A DNA stretch of 64,000 bases from Moniliella sp. 'wahieum' (Eukaryota; Basidiomycota; Moniliellomycetes; Moniliellales; Moniliellaceae), in the NCBI GenBank assembly GCA_003971905.1, contig RSEE01000011.1, positions 310,001 to 374,000 on the forward strand, written 5' to 3'. The notes under the pieces were generated by a model, which searched no databases, had not been told where the DNA came from, and saw only the letters and a list, made by a program, of their open reading frames with translations. How positions within the stretch are numbered: the stretch's first letter is position 1; the number at the start of each line of letters is the position of its first letter. Made by a program: the position numbers and the translations under genes. This document shows, one piece after another, positions 13,110 through 22,931 of the stretch.

Positions 13110-14576
13110 ATGGCTGCTGCTTCCGTTGCCACCCCGGCCCACGATGTGGGCACCCTGTCGTCGAAGCTGGAAGCGGTGAATCTCCAGTCCACACGGCCGC
13201 CGTCCAAGTTGGAATACGACCCGAACGTGGACGAAAAAGTGATTCGCGAGCGTCTGTTTGGCACGCCGTACGAACCCAACGAGAAGCTTTGGAACGTGGA
13301 CCAGGCCAAGTGGGCGGCCCAGCCAGCGGCCAAGCGCCAAGAAGCTTTTGCCAAGTTTCGTGCGTGGTTGCCGCTTCGTGCTGAAGGCCCTGCGGTCTGG
13401 ACGGACGGGTGTTGCAAGGTCAGCCGGCCAAGTGGCTGTACGAGTTTAGCGAGAGCGAGAAGGAGGAAGCGCAACGTGCACTGGAGCACTTTAAGACCTT
13501 GCCTGTTGCCCATGAAAAGGAACCGTTCAACTTTGATGCCATCTCGCCGGCAACCTTCCCTTTGCCCACGCTGAGCACGGCGCTTCACGCGGCGGCGGAC
13601 AAGGTTCTGAATGGGGTTGGGATCCAAGTGTTCCGTGGCTTGGATCCGGACCAATGGAGTCGGGAAGAACAGATCATTGTCTATGCGGGCGTGGCATCGT
13701 ACATTGTGTAATCCGCCTGGCGCAGCAAAAGGATAAAGCGTTGATCCACCTTCGTGACCTGACCAAGTTTAAGAAGGAGGACCGACCTGCGATCACTCTG
13801 AAGGGTACGTTGGTTCTTTCCTTTGCTTATGACAAAATGCCATCCGAATCGGGGTACGCACGTCACGTAGTAGTCCCAAGCTAACATCGGTGGTTGTGCT
13901 TGCCTTCCCACTTTCCAGGTCAGACTTCGGGCAACCAAGTGGCTCACACGGACGCCGGCGACATCATCTCCCTCTTCACGCTGAGTCCTGCGGCGGAAGG
14001 AGGGTTGAGCCAGGTAGCGTCGTAGGAGAAGTGTACAACTGGTTTGCGGAGCACCGGCCTGACTTGCTCAGTGTGTTGACTGACCCGAGTTGGGAGTGGG
14101 GCGGGCACGCGGCCATCCCCTTGGTTCACTGGTACCAAGGGCGCATCCTGGCGCAGTATGCGCGTCGTCCTTGGTTCCCCTTTTTCGAGGGGGAGCGCTT
14201 GGCCAACACGGTGGAACTGCCGTATGACAAGCACATCGCTCTTGACGGTCTTCACTTTACGGCCGCCGAGCGGTTTATCAATCTCGATCTCCAAAAGGGC
14301 GATCTCGAGTTTATCAACAACCTCCAAGTCTTCCACGCTCGCAACGCCTCGAACGACAATGACAAGACCCAGCGTCACTTGCTGCGTCTGTGGCTGCGCA
14401 ACGAGGAGAAGCATGTGCCCATCCCGGACGCTCTCAAGCCGCTCTGGACGCCCCTTTTGGACAACAAGAACCTCAAGTGGCCCCTCGAGGCTTGGGAAAA
14501 GAAACCTAAACGTTTCCGCTGGGCAACTATGAGGGACGTCTGTATGTTCTGGCTAAGTATGATCTATGATTGGTGA
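13110..14576 (+). CDS. TauD/TfdA-like Fe(II)/2-oxoglutarate dioxygenase
   Basis: Cytosolic oxidoreductase of the TauD/TfdA fold, which couples 2-oxoglutarate decarboxylation to substrate hydroxylation. The start ATG at 13110 opens MAAASVATPAHDVG. An intron lies at 13805-13918; splicing yields GQTSGNQVAHTDAGD, whose HxD pair (codons near 13945) is the expected iron-binding motif. The distal histidine is probably in QVFHARNASND near 14333, and the RHLLRLWLR strand near 14370 supplies the arginine expected to hold 2-oxoglutarate. The C-terminal LWTPLLDNKNLKWPLEAW segment is typical of fungal family members. Frame breaks occur near 13360-13410, 13705 and 14000. The substrate is unknown; fungal homologues are often annotated loosely as taurine catabolism enzymes. 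Confidence 0.8.
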
Positions 14577-15147
14577 TGTGTGTGGGAAACGGAGCAAAAT
14601 GTTGGTTCCATAGGATGTAGCAGTGTGGCCGTCTGTAGTAGGATACTCAGAGCGCGGTTTCGCCTGTCGAAACCCCGAGGGGGGGAAGGTAGGCCATAAT
14701 GACTCCTTCTCTCACTTGGCAGTCGTCTCTTCCTTACATTTAACTAGCCTAGATGTTTTTTACAGAGACCAGGGATGGGCGGACAAAGATGAAGAGCCAA
14801 GAGCAAACGGGCTTGTTGGCTCAAGGGGTGGTTTGCAACACATTTTCTTATTAGTACGGAATGGATCTACGTAGCGTAGATGGCAGGCACGGTGCACCAG
14901 CGTCGCAACCGAGAACAAAACGCACAAGTCGTGGACTGTCGCAAGACCGGGACCGGTGCGGCCCAAGCGCCAAAATTAAAGCACGGAGACGTGACATGGC
15001 ATGCCATCAAGCGGGACGAGCAAAAAGAGAGGGAAGAAGAGCCAAGCGAAAAAGCGCTGAGCTACTCAACTTGTAAGGAACTGGGGTAGCTTCCACGTTG
15101 GCTCTCTCCGAGAAAGAGAGAGAGTGTGTGTGCGTGTGTGTATGTGT

Positions 15148-15178
<31 letters not shown>

Positions 15179-15828
15179 GCTGCACCAACCTCAGCTCTGT
15201 GACAAATTGGTTCACCACCAATCGCCCTTTCTTTGCCGGGCTGAGCGCTCACGAGCCCTGCAACACGGTAGCAGGGGTAGAATTTCTACATCTCGACGCC
15301 TTGGCTTTTTGGCGCGCTGCAAATATTGTTTCTTGACAAACGTGCCATCTTACAAAAACAATCAAACAGACAAACAAACAGACAGACCGACAGAGTTGGG
15401 GAAAGGGCCGATAAACCGTTTCGCATCGTCCACCACGTGGCGGCGCGTGGATGCGAGTAGGATGATTGTAGAGGGAACATGTCGTATGCTTCAAGCTGGG
15501 CGGAGACGGGTGTGGAGGGTAGCAGGGGGGAGAGGGGGAGGGGGGAGGGGGAGAGAGCAGGATAGACGTGAAGACGATGGTATACCAAGATACCTCAAAT
15601 ATGCGGTCATATGCGACAAAAAAGGCGACTGGCTGACAAGACGGGCGAGAGGGGATGCGATGCAGAACGGTGCGTTGGCGAGCAAAGTCCCAGAGGGGAA
15701 GAGAACTACCTACCCGACCCGAGCCAGCACCCTCAACGACCGAGGACAGACAGGCAGGGAACGTACCCTGCTTCTGACCCGATGGTACTTCTCCCGAGGA
15801 ACGCTACCGTGCCAGTTGCCACGTACCC
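14577..15828. other. Intergenic with microsatellites
   Basis: No conserved gene. The interval holds a long GA/GT microsatellite near 15105-15178, CAGA/CAAA repeats near 15358-15392 and a G-rich run near 15524-15555. It lies between two convergent genes (dioxygenase plus, homeodomain minus), so both 3' UTRs are expected here. Confidence 0.55.
15105..15178. repeat. GA/GT compound microsatellite
   Basis: An imperfect GA run is followed by a GT-rich run and a pure GA run of about 12 units at roughly 15148-15171, then CAGA units. Confidence 0.9.
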
Positions 15829-17011
15829 TTATTCCATGGGAGAGACCGAGGATCGCTCGACAGGCGTGAGGATGCGTCGACGCGCATTGATGAACCAATT
15901 GGAGATCTGGTTCATGCTCAGTCCCGTTGTTTCGCACAGGTGGCGCTTTTCGTCCTCGGTGGGGTAGGGGTGGTTGACATGGTCCAGCAACCAGGTGCGA
16001 AGCAAGTCCGTTACTTCCTTGGGAAGTTTGCCGCGTCGCTTGACGGTCGACGTGGGAGGAAAGGGGGGGAGGGTACATGTAAGCAGGTAGTGGGAATCGC
16101 GGTGGGGCGCCTTCGGCCATGCGAGCGAGGGCGGGCAAGGGTTCCTTGGGACTAGGCCGGGCGGTAGGATGGGGTGAAAGGGCTTTTTCCCGGCTAGGGC
16201 GGGGCGGCGAGGGCACGCGGGCATAGGGATGATGCCGCACACCAGGACCCACATCCCTACTCTGGCTTGGGCGGGCAAGCCCATCACTCTCTGCGTTGGA
16301 GGAGCGAGGCGAAAGAGTGTGCACAGTGGTTGTCAAAGGTGGGCAGCATCGTGCTCGGCATAGATACCCGGTGGCGGGGGTACGTAATTGCCATACCTTG
16401 GGTCGAGGTAGGCAGCGTTCATCGCAGGCCCCTTGGGGCCATCCAGATGGGGGGGAGATGGCTCGAGGGATCGGGATAGTAGTACCTGCAGAAGCTGGGG
16501 CATAGTGAGGCGATTGCGGTTGCCCTTGGGGATAGGAAGCCACCGTCTCACTCGCATCTGCTTCACCGGGGCAGGGCGGTCGCGGCTGTCTCGCGGGTAC
16601 GGGTACGGCGGCGGTGCCTGGGACGAAGGATGGGGCACATAGGGCGCACTAGCCTGGCGCGCGGGTAACAGCGGCACCCCTTCCTTGGGCTGGAAATGCG
16701 AGCGGGAAGGAGCCGGGGCGGTAACCGAGTGAGCACGGGCATGTTGGTGGAAGAAGTCGGTGGGGAGGAACTGGTCGATGTAGGAGATGCAGGTAGGCGC
16801 TGCTTGGACGAAGGCAGGGCCGAGAGCGAGGTGCGAGGGCCGCGCGACGGATCTGCATCGTCCGGGCGGGGGGTGGGGGGTCCTGGCTGGAGGAGAGGGG
16901 GCAGAGACAGGCGGCTGGGGCGGTTCTGGCTGGCGAAGACAGTGGCGAGGCCGGGCAGAGGCAGGCGGGGCGGAGGCGGGATGGGGGGGGCGCACTGGGG
17001 GTCGAGGCCAT
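15829..17011 (-). CDS. TALE homeodomain transcription factor
   Basis: Nuclear DNA-binding protein of the TALE class. The C-terminal homeodomain (about 15850-16050) reads KRRGKLPKEVTDLLRTWLLD, then the three-residue loop NHPYPTEDEK, then TGLSMNQISNWFINARRR with the recognition-helix WFINAR. The PYP loop and the KRRGKLPK start resemble fungal TOS8/CUP9 and animal PKNOX/MEIS proteins more than mating-type HD1 proteins. The upstream protein is proline-, serine- and arginine-rich, with a tract around YLDPRYGNYVPPPPG near 16350-16400 and HQHARAHSV near 16740. A minus-strand ATG at 17011 opens MASTPSAPPPSRLRPA and is a plausible start, but exon borders upstream of the homeodomain are not resolved, and G/C-rich low complexity makes all frames look open. 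Confidence 0.75.
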
Positions 17012-17146
17012 GTCGGCCGTGGGCGGCTGTGGGCAGGGCAGGTCAGTATGTCTGCAAGCGAGGCCGGGAGAAGGGGGGGGCGAGAGACGTACAGCGACAC
17101 AGGACATGGAGGCGATGGGCGGAGGGGGCGGAGGCGGCAGGAGCAG

Positions 17147-17182
17147 CGGAGGCGGAGGTGGAGGTGGAGGTGGAGGTGGGCC
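17147..17182. repeat. GGAGGT microsatellite
   Basis: A run of GGAGGC/GGAGGT hexamers. It creates long false open frames on both strands just upstream of the homeodomain gene. Confidence 0.85.
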
Positions 17183-17865
17183 GAGGCAGGCGGCAGGGCA
17201 GGGGGGCCAGGAGGCACGAGGGCGTGCTGGTCCAGACAGGGTCCACGGCCAGGGCGCCGACAGCGCAGCTGGGCAGGCGGGCGCTGTGTGTGCCTGGCCA
17301 GCCGGAGCGCAGGCAACAAGCACCGCCGCCCCGCCGCCACGGGGGCAGTCGCACATGCACATGCTCTTCGACCGGCCATCGATCCATGAGCGATCCAAAG
17401 GCGGCGCTGGCAGACGCAGCTCTGGGCACGCCCTCGCACCCTCCGCTGCCCTCCCCTCGCACACCCTCCCAGCAGTGCTTGGCAAGGCTGCGCCCGCGCT
17501 GCGTTCGGTGCGCACATCAGCCGCACAGCCCGGCCACTGCCCCTGTGCCTCGCGATCACCCGGGGGGCCGCCTGGGGTGGCACGGGACGCATGACGAGCG
17601 ACTAGTGACTCGTCGTGATCGTGGTGACATGGTGACATGCGACATGCTGCAGGCGACAGGCGACATGCGCCAGGCGGCAACAGGCGGCAACCGACGCCTG
17701 CTGCTGGCTCTGGCCCCAGGGCGTGTTGGGCACACGCTTTGCCAGCGCAGCTGCATCCCACCTCCTGCATGGCCATCGGCGAACCGAGCACCGAGCATCG
17801 GGCACCGAGCATCCCAGCCTCCCTCCCGCACTGGGCCTCAGCACCAGTGTGCGGTGGCACCTGTC

Positions 17866-17899
17866 ACATGTCACATGTCACATGTCATGCATCATGCAT
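17866..17899. repeat. 7-bp array switching ACATGT to ATGCAT
   Basis: ACATGT plus C starts at 17866, 17873 and 17880; ATGCAT plus C starts at 17887 and 17894. Five units keep one unbroken 7-bp phase across the change of palindrome. Confidence 0.95.
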
Positions 17900-18109
17900 C
17901 TTGTAACATGTGACACATGCTCCGACAGGTGCGCGTGACATGCACACGGGCGACATGCGACAGCGCACCCTAGCGCCCTCCCCCGCCCCCTGCTGTGCCT
18001 GCCCCCTGCGCTCCTCCTCTGCCCCTGCCGCTGTTGCAGCGTGTTTGCGCCCCATGCGGCATCTGTTACGCGGCAAGTATGTACCCCGGGCTTGACGCCG
18101 GCCGGCTTG

Positions 18110-18138
18110 AAGCTTGAAGCTTGACGCGTGACACGCGT
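18110..18138. repeat. 7-bp array switching AAGCTT to ACGCGT
   Basis: AAGCTT starts at 18110 and 18117 and ACGCGT at 18124, all in phase with a G spacer. A further ACGCGT lies at 18133 after a 2-bp slip. A CCTCAGC/CTGAGG inverted-repeat cluster follows to about 18167. Confidence 0.9.
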
Positions 18139-18242
18139 GACGCCTCAGCCTGAGGCTCACCTGAGGGATTAATGATCGATGATGTTCAGTGTGCATGATG
18201 CAGATGACATAATGCATGATGCTCAGCTAGATAATCGATACC

Positions 18243-18269
18243 TTCGATAATCGATAATCGATAACTAGA
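18243..18269. repeat. 7-bp array, ATCGAT type
   Basis: TTCGAT (18243), ATCGAT (18250, 18257) and ACTAGA (18264) follow a 7-bp period with an A spacer. A separate ATCGAT lies at 18234. Confidence 0.85.
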
Positions 18270-18329
18270 CCTGGCGCCAAATCGGTGACGCGCACGTAAC
18301 AAGTAACGCGTACACAGTAATCCTAGTAG

Positions 18330-18356
18330 CCGGGTAGCCGGTAACCGGTAACCTGC
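18330..18356. repeat. 7-bp array, ACCGGT type
   Basis: GCCGGT (18337), ACCGGT (18344) and ACCTGC (18351) are spaced by 7 bp with an A spacer. Confidence 0.75.
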
Positions 18357-18420
18357 ACCCGGCTGCTCAGCGCGCGTCCCAAGCAACCGGTAAGTATCAA
18401 GTGTCCAGGGTGTTATTTAC

Positions 18421-18575
18421 GTGTTGAACGTTGAACGTACGTTGACGCATTAACGGGTTGAACGTGTTGGACGTTCAAGTTGAGTTGATCGTTCGTTGAA
18501 CGCTAACAGCGTCCATGGTCTCCTGCGTCCGGATTCCACGTTCCACGTTCAACCGAACGTTCAACGTTCAACATC
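18421..18575. repeat. AACGTT-type heptamer cluster
   Basis: AACGTT-like units occur repeatedly in both halves of this stretch; the cleanest run has AACGTT at 18556 and 18563 and AACATC at 18570, 7 bp apart with a C spacer. The 18421-18500 half has the G-spacer orientation. Confidence 0.8.
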
Positions 18576-18711
18576 CCCAGCTGTTGGGAGTATAGCACAC
18601 CCGCGGTCAAATCCACCGTTCCCACCATGCGCCATGCTGTTTTCGGGGAGGATTGGACGTTGGACGTTGGGGGCTGGCTACTTCAGTCACACATGTAATC
18701 ACAGGAGCCTA

Positions 18712-18745
18712 ACTAGTAACTAGTAACTAGTAACTAGTAACTAGG
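18712..18745. repeat. 7-bp array, ACTAGT type
   Basis: Four perfect ACTAGT plus A units start at 18712, 18719, 18726 and 18733, with a decayed ACTAGG at 18740. It is among the cleanest arrays in the window. Confidence 0.95.
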
Positions 18746-18781
18746 GAGTAGAGTGCGGGGGGGCCTGGATGTCTGGCTGTG

Positions 18782-18802
18782 ACATGTGACATGTGACATG
18801 TG
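18782..18802. repeat. 7-bp array, ACATGT type
   Basis: Three perfect ACATGT plus G units start at 18782, 18789 and 18796. Confidence 0.95.
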
Positions 18803-18863
18803 AGCCGCCGCGAGCGTGAGGCGTGACGCGTGAGGCCAGCGCGTTATAGACGCGGAGCCCGCG

Positions 18864-18883
18864 CTTGAAGCTTGAAGCTTGAC
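18864..18883. repeat. 7-bp array, AAGCTT type
   Basis: Two AAGCTT plus G units on a 7-bp period, preceded by a partial unit. Confidence 0.85.
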
Positions 18884-19026
18884 TCGGTAGCTATAGCTTT
18901 TGCCCGCCTGAAGCTTGAGCGTTTTTGAGCCCTACATCAGTTTATGGTTTAGGCACAGCGTTTCTTTGTCCCAGCCTTACGCTTAGGCGCTTAAGCTCTG
19001 TAGATGATCGAGGATAGATGAGACTG

Positions 19027-19062
19027 AGTACTGAGTCTCAGTACTGAGTTCTCAGAAGTACT
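19027..19062. repeat. AGTACT heptamers with 9-bp inverted repeat
   Basis: AGTACT at 19027 and AGTCTC at 19034 are 7 bp apart; AGTACT at 19040 and AGTTCT at 19047 are also 7 bp apart, with a 1-bp phase slip between the pairs. Bases 19027-19035 and 19037-19045 form a perfect 9-bp inverted repeat around one T. Confidence 0.85.
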
Positions 19063-19347
19063 AACTAACAACTTAAAAGAACGCGTCATGAGACGTGCCT
19101 GACGTGTGGCGTGATCATAATAAAGGAGGTGATAATTATCCGTGGCGCTCTTCACAGGCAGGCTCACACTCACCTCAAGCCTCAAGCTATATCCGCAAAA
19201 CCTGGCCATCGATCATGATCGCAGAGGCACATTAGGGTACGGGAAGGCAGCCCAGCCATGGCTACTCTGGACCTCGCGTGTCTACGACCGCTGTTGAATA
19301 CACACAGAGTAGGGCCGCCATGTATCAGCTGACACATCTGTGATCTC

Positions 19348-19367
19348 AACGTTCAACGTTCAACATG
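19348..19367. repeat. 7-bp array, AACGTT type
   Basis: AACGTT plus C starts at 19348 and 19355, with AACATG at 19362. Confidence 0.85.
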
Positions 19368-19702
19368 CAATCCTCCTCCCTCAAGTAAGCGGGTGATGTC
19401 TTGAGCGGAGGAATGTAGCACGATCACTAGCACTGGTCACTATAGCACTCATGAGTATATTGATGTGTACCCTGATAGTATCCCACCAACTGACGGGGCC
19501 GATGACATGCATGGCCGGGTGGTGTATTCGCCCGTTCTGTCCCGGGCTGCGTTGGATCTGAGCGGGGCCCGCCCGTGACACTTTCTTTGATTGGAAGTTG
19601 GACAGCTCTCCTGTGGTGCCACCATTCTGTAGCCACATATATGAGTACGAGGAAGTGCTATCGGATGACATTCTTAGTGCCTTCGCAGCTTCCGCTTGCT
19701 TC

Positions 19703-20304
19703 TGTTGGGGGGTAGTGTTATAGGCTTCCCCTGCACCCCTCAATGGATCGGTGACGCTCACTTAACCGGGCGGAAGAGTTCCGCTGGCAGGGCGCGCGCC
19801 CTGCTCGCTTCATCTCCCTTCTCTCTCTCCTGTCTCCTTCCCTTCAATTCAGATGTTGCCTGAAGACTTGTGGCTCACTTCTTTGCCTTCACGCCTGTCT
19901 GAAGGCTGCTTTGCAGCCCATCCATAGGATCGCGAGTGCTCCCAAGTCGGACTCTATCTTTCCATCTGCCCAGTCGCGCGAGCCTTCCATCAGCCGCGTC
20001 GGTTCTCCGTACCTCAGCATGTCGCGTGGGTTCCTTTCACAGCCACTGCCATGCCTCAGCCCTGGAAGTGTCTGTCCGCTCCACTCTATATCTACCTGTC
20101 GCTCAGCCCCGGAGGCTTCAGACACGTTACTACCCTTCAGCCGGCGTATACGCAGCTTGCCACGCGCGCAGCCGCCTCGGATTCACGTCCAAAGGCTTCT
20201 CCTCCTCTCGGATCCACCAAGTAGGCCAACCCCGAAACTACCGTGAGTCGTCCTTCACCTAAGGGATTGTACCCCACCAACCTGAGTGACCCACCACGTT
20301 ACAT
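19703..20304. mobile_element. Possible solo LTR remnant
   Basis: The segment begins TGTTGGGGGGTAGTG and ends CACGTTACA, that is TG...CA with a short TGT/ACA inverted terminus, as in Ty3-type fungal LTRs. The interior is pyrimidine-rich with no conserved ORF and no heptamer arrays, unlike its flanks. Against it: the five bases before (GCTTC) and after (TAGCC) do not match, so no target-site duplication is visible, and no retroelement protein is nearby. It may be a truncated or recombined LTR, or chance. Confidence 0.3.
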
Positions 20305-22931
20305 AGCCCTCGATGGCAGTGGGGGCACAACCGTGGGCGTGGATTGAAGGGGCACCGTGTGCCAGTGTGGGCGTCGGTGTCGCAATGGGGCACCGGCGGG
20401 GAGTACGGGTAGGGGGTATTTAAGGGGTGGAGGGGCGCGTCGACGCGACTCTGTCATATGCCCGATGATTGGCGTGGCCCGCCCCGGCCAGTCACGTGTA
20501 GGTCGGGGCAGTAGGGTTGTTGGCACTTTCTTCCACCCTCCGATATGGAACTAAGAGATCTCTCCTCCATTGAAATTCAAGTACCTTCTGTGAGTCCTGA
20601 GTGTTCCGACTGAACCTCAGGCCTCACTCCTCACTCCATAAGGAACACAATCCTTCCCCCTTCCCCTTGTCTTTACTTGGTCTTAGCGCCTTATTAGCGC
20701 TTAGCCCTCATCCCGCGACAGTGGCCCAGAGGGGAAGCGTTTCTGACAAGGATGCTAGAAAACAGAGCAAAAAAATAGGAACAAAAACCCGCCCCGCCGG
20801 CGCACCGAGAGCTTATTTTCATGATGTAGTAGCCAGAAGGACAGACAGGTTTTATGAGACCCCCGAGACGGGAGAGGCCGAGGCAAGTGAGGCCGAGGCC
20901 TCGGTGAATATACGCGTGAGCGCGCAGACAGGTGCATGCCAAACTGATATCACACGCTCATGGGATTAACCGATTATCGATAAACGCTTAACGTTTTTTA
21001 CGGTTCAACTTATCGATGACAGCTCTCCATTTTCTCACAGTCTGCAGAGTTGTGTCGGCGCGCGGTCAAGTTCACGTTCACACATTCAACGTTTAACACG
21101 TTCAACGCGCCGAATCCAACTCTCATGGGTCAATGACCGGCTACCTCGCCTCAATTTAGCATACCTTGGCCCATGCCATCTGCCTTCCAAAAGAAGTACA
21201 CAGTGGTGAGGTTCCAATTTCTCAGCAGAACTCAAATCTCCGATCTCAGATCCCGCTTCTTATTCAGAGCAAAAGCAGGTCTCCTGATCGCTGGAACACA
21301 GGATATGGGGATTCACAGATCGAGCCCTATATGTAATAGGTCATATATAGTGCCGGATGGAAGTGTGGGTGAGGTCTGTCTGAAACCCTCTGACGAGGCC
21401 CTGAAGCCTGAGGTATACTAGGAATTTGAAGCGTCACACTCACTCATCACGCGTAACAGATCGACGCACAGTAACTAGTACACTAGTCACATATGTCCGC
21501 ATGCACGGCTATACCAAACACCCTACCTTCTGCACCCCCAAAGAAGTACAGAAGTACAAGCTCTATAAATGCCAAGCTTTTCTTAGCACAAACTCTATAC
21601 ATGGTAAAACGGAGGAGACTATCCTTTTGTCTTCTTGCTGAAGCGTGGAGGGTCTACTAACAGTTCCTACCGCTCTTCTTGTCCATCGAGACAGCCGAGG
21701 AGGACGACGTGGTGCTGTTAGCTTTTGCATTCGCGTTCACGTTTACTCCTCCGGTGCCTGTGCAATGCCTCTGCAAACCATCCTGATGGACTAGGTGGCC
21801 CATTTCATCGGTTCGACTCCGGGTCCTGCTTCTTCCTTCGCCGTTAGTAGGGTATCCTGTTGACGTGAAAGTTCCCTGTCCCAGAGTGTCCCCCGGAGGA
21901 CGGGAGAGGTAAACCACGCAAGGGGACCCCATGGATGAAGGTAAAAATGAGAGGGAAAGGGATATAATGGCCCTGGGACGGACGACGACAGCATAGTTAA
22001 TCATTAAGACCCAAAGAAGTGGAAGATGGTGGGGGGCTGTGGGCCCGAAGGGGTACCATTCCACCGTACTCGGGGGCACCGACAACGGGGTATAGCTCTT
22101 TGGACAGGATTGGACAAGCGGGCCGCAAGAGCGACGGGGACAAACCTTAGTTGGATCCATAACACAAAGTGCACGGTGGCCGATGAGAATATTCACACGT
22201 TTCCCCGCACCGCCACCAACAATAAGGCACCATGAACGATGGTCTGTACGTTCGGTTGCGTTAATGTGGATCTGTCACATGTCCACTGTTGATCAAACGT
22301 TGCCTTAAGCGCTGTTGGTGCATCGCATCTCACACCTTATGTAGTGTCATGCTCTCAATATATATAGTCATCTCTCCTTCACAGTGGCGGGGGGAGGGGG
22401 GGTTAGGGGTAGGTCATGGTACAGCGGAAACAATCCACGGAAGGGCGGCTTAGTACCCCGATTTGGGAAGAATCCTCTTGCAGATATCGGTCGGTTGGAT
22501 GATGACTCGTTGATGTATATACTCCGTGAGATGCTGGGCGGGCGACAAAAAGGTAAAAAATGCGAAACGAAAACAGGATGTTAACCTCCAGCCCCAAGAA
22601 ACCCACCTGCGATCACAATGCACTGCCCCGGAAGAGGGCGCGCGGACGTACAGGACATCTTCACGTGGTATGGGCAAGACAGCTTGGTGTTGTAGGTGTT
22701 GCTCTCTCCTGTCTGCTGGGCTCGGCTGTATACCGCCCTCGCCTTGTTTGCAGCTCAGGCGCTGAGGCTGAGGTATGCCGAATTGAAACTTTCACGGGTT
22801 CCACGTGGCCACATCGCTGGCTTCGCTCACCAAAGGATGGATCGTTTGATATGCCCCCACCATCCTGAAGCTTCGAGGTTGACGTCTCGCCTCTGCTTCC
22901 TGCCCAGTTGACGCCCAAGGCGACGACTGCC
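20305..22931. other. Gene-poor interval before ALG11
   Basis: I cannot support a gene here. Short open frames near 21660-22200 (minus) and 22384-22584 (plus) have slightly coding-like composition but no recognisable domain, and flanking splice signals are ambiguous. The last 250 bp should hold the ALG11 promoter and leader. Confidence 0.5.

Larger units (their letters stand above)
17183..19702. other. Gene desert with dense palindromic heptamer arrays
   Basis: No conserved gene. This is the densest cluster of the 7-bp palindromic arrays in the window, with at least nine arrays between 17860 and 19370. GC-rich CGACAGGCGACATG-like degenerate units appear from about 17620. Confidence 0.65.

Noticed and set aside
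12821-13654. Minus-strand open frame of about 277 codons
   Set aside because: Antisense to the first exon of the dioxygenase; no recognisable protein.
15829-17011. Mating-type HD1 gene
   Set aside because: The homeodomain is a canonical TALE of TOS8/CUP9/PKNOX type and there is no divergently transcribed HD2 partner next to it.
16696-17913. Long plus-strand open frame of about 400 codons
   Set aside because: It is antisense to the homeodomain gene region and owes its length to G-rich low complexity; no domain or splice signals support it.
17862-18803. CRISPR-like repeat array
   Set aside because: Units are 7 bp with no unique spacers, in a eukaryotic genome with no cas genes.
21657-22196. 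Minus-strand open frame of about 180 codons
   Set aside because: No domain, no convincing start context; left as unannotated.
22384-22584. Small plus-strand gene with a GRLDDDSLMYILREML segment
   Set aside because: Composition looks coding but it is 66 codons, has no homologue I recognise, and lies in a repeat-rich interval; not enough to call.
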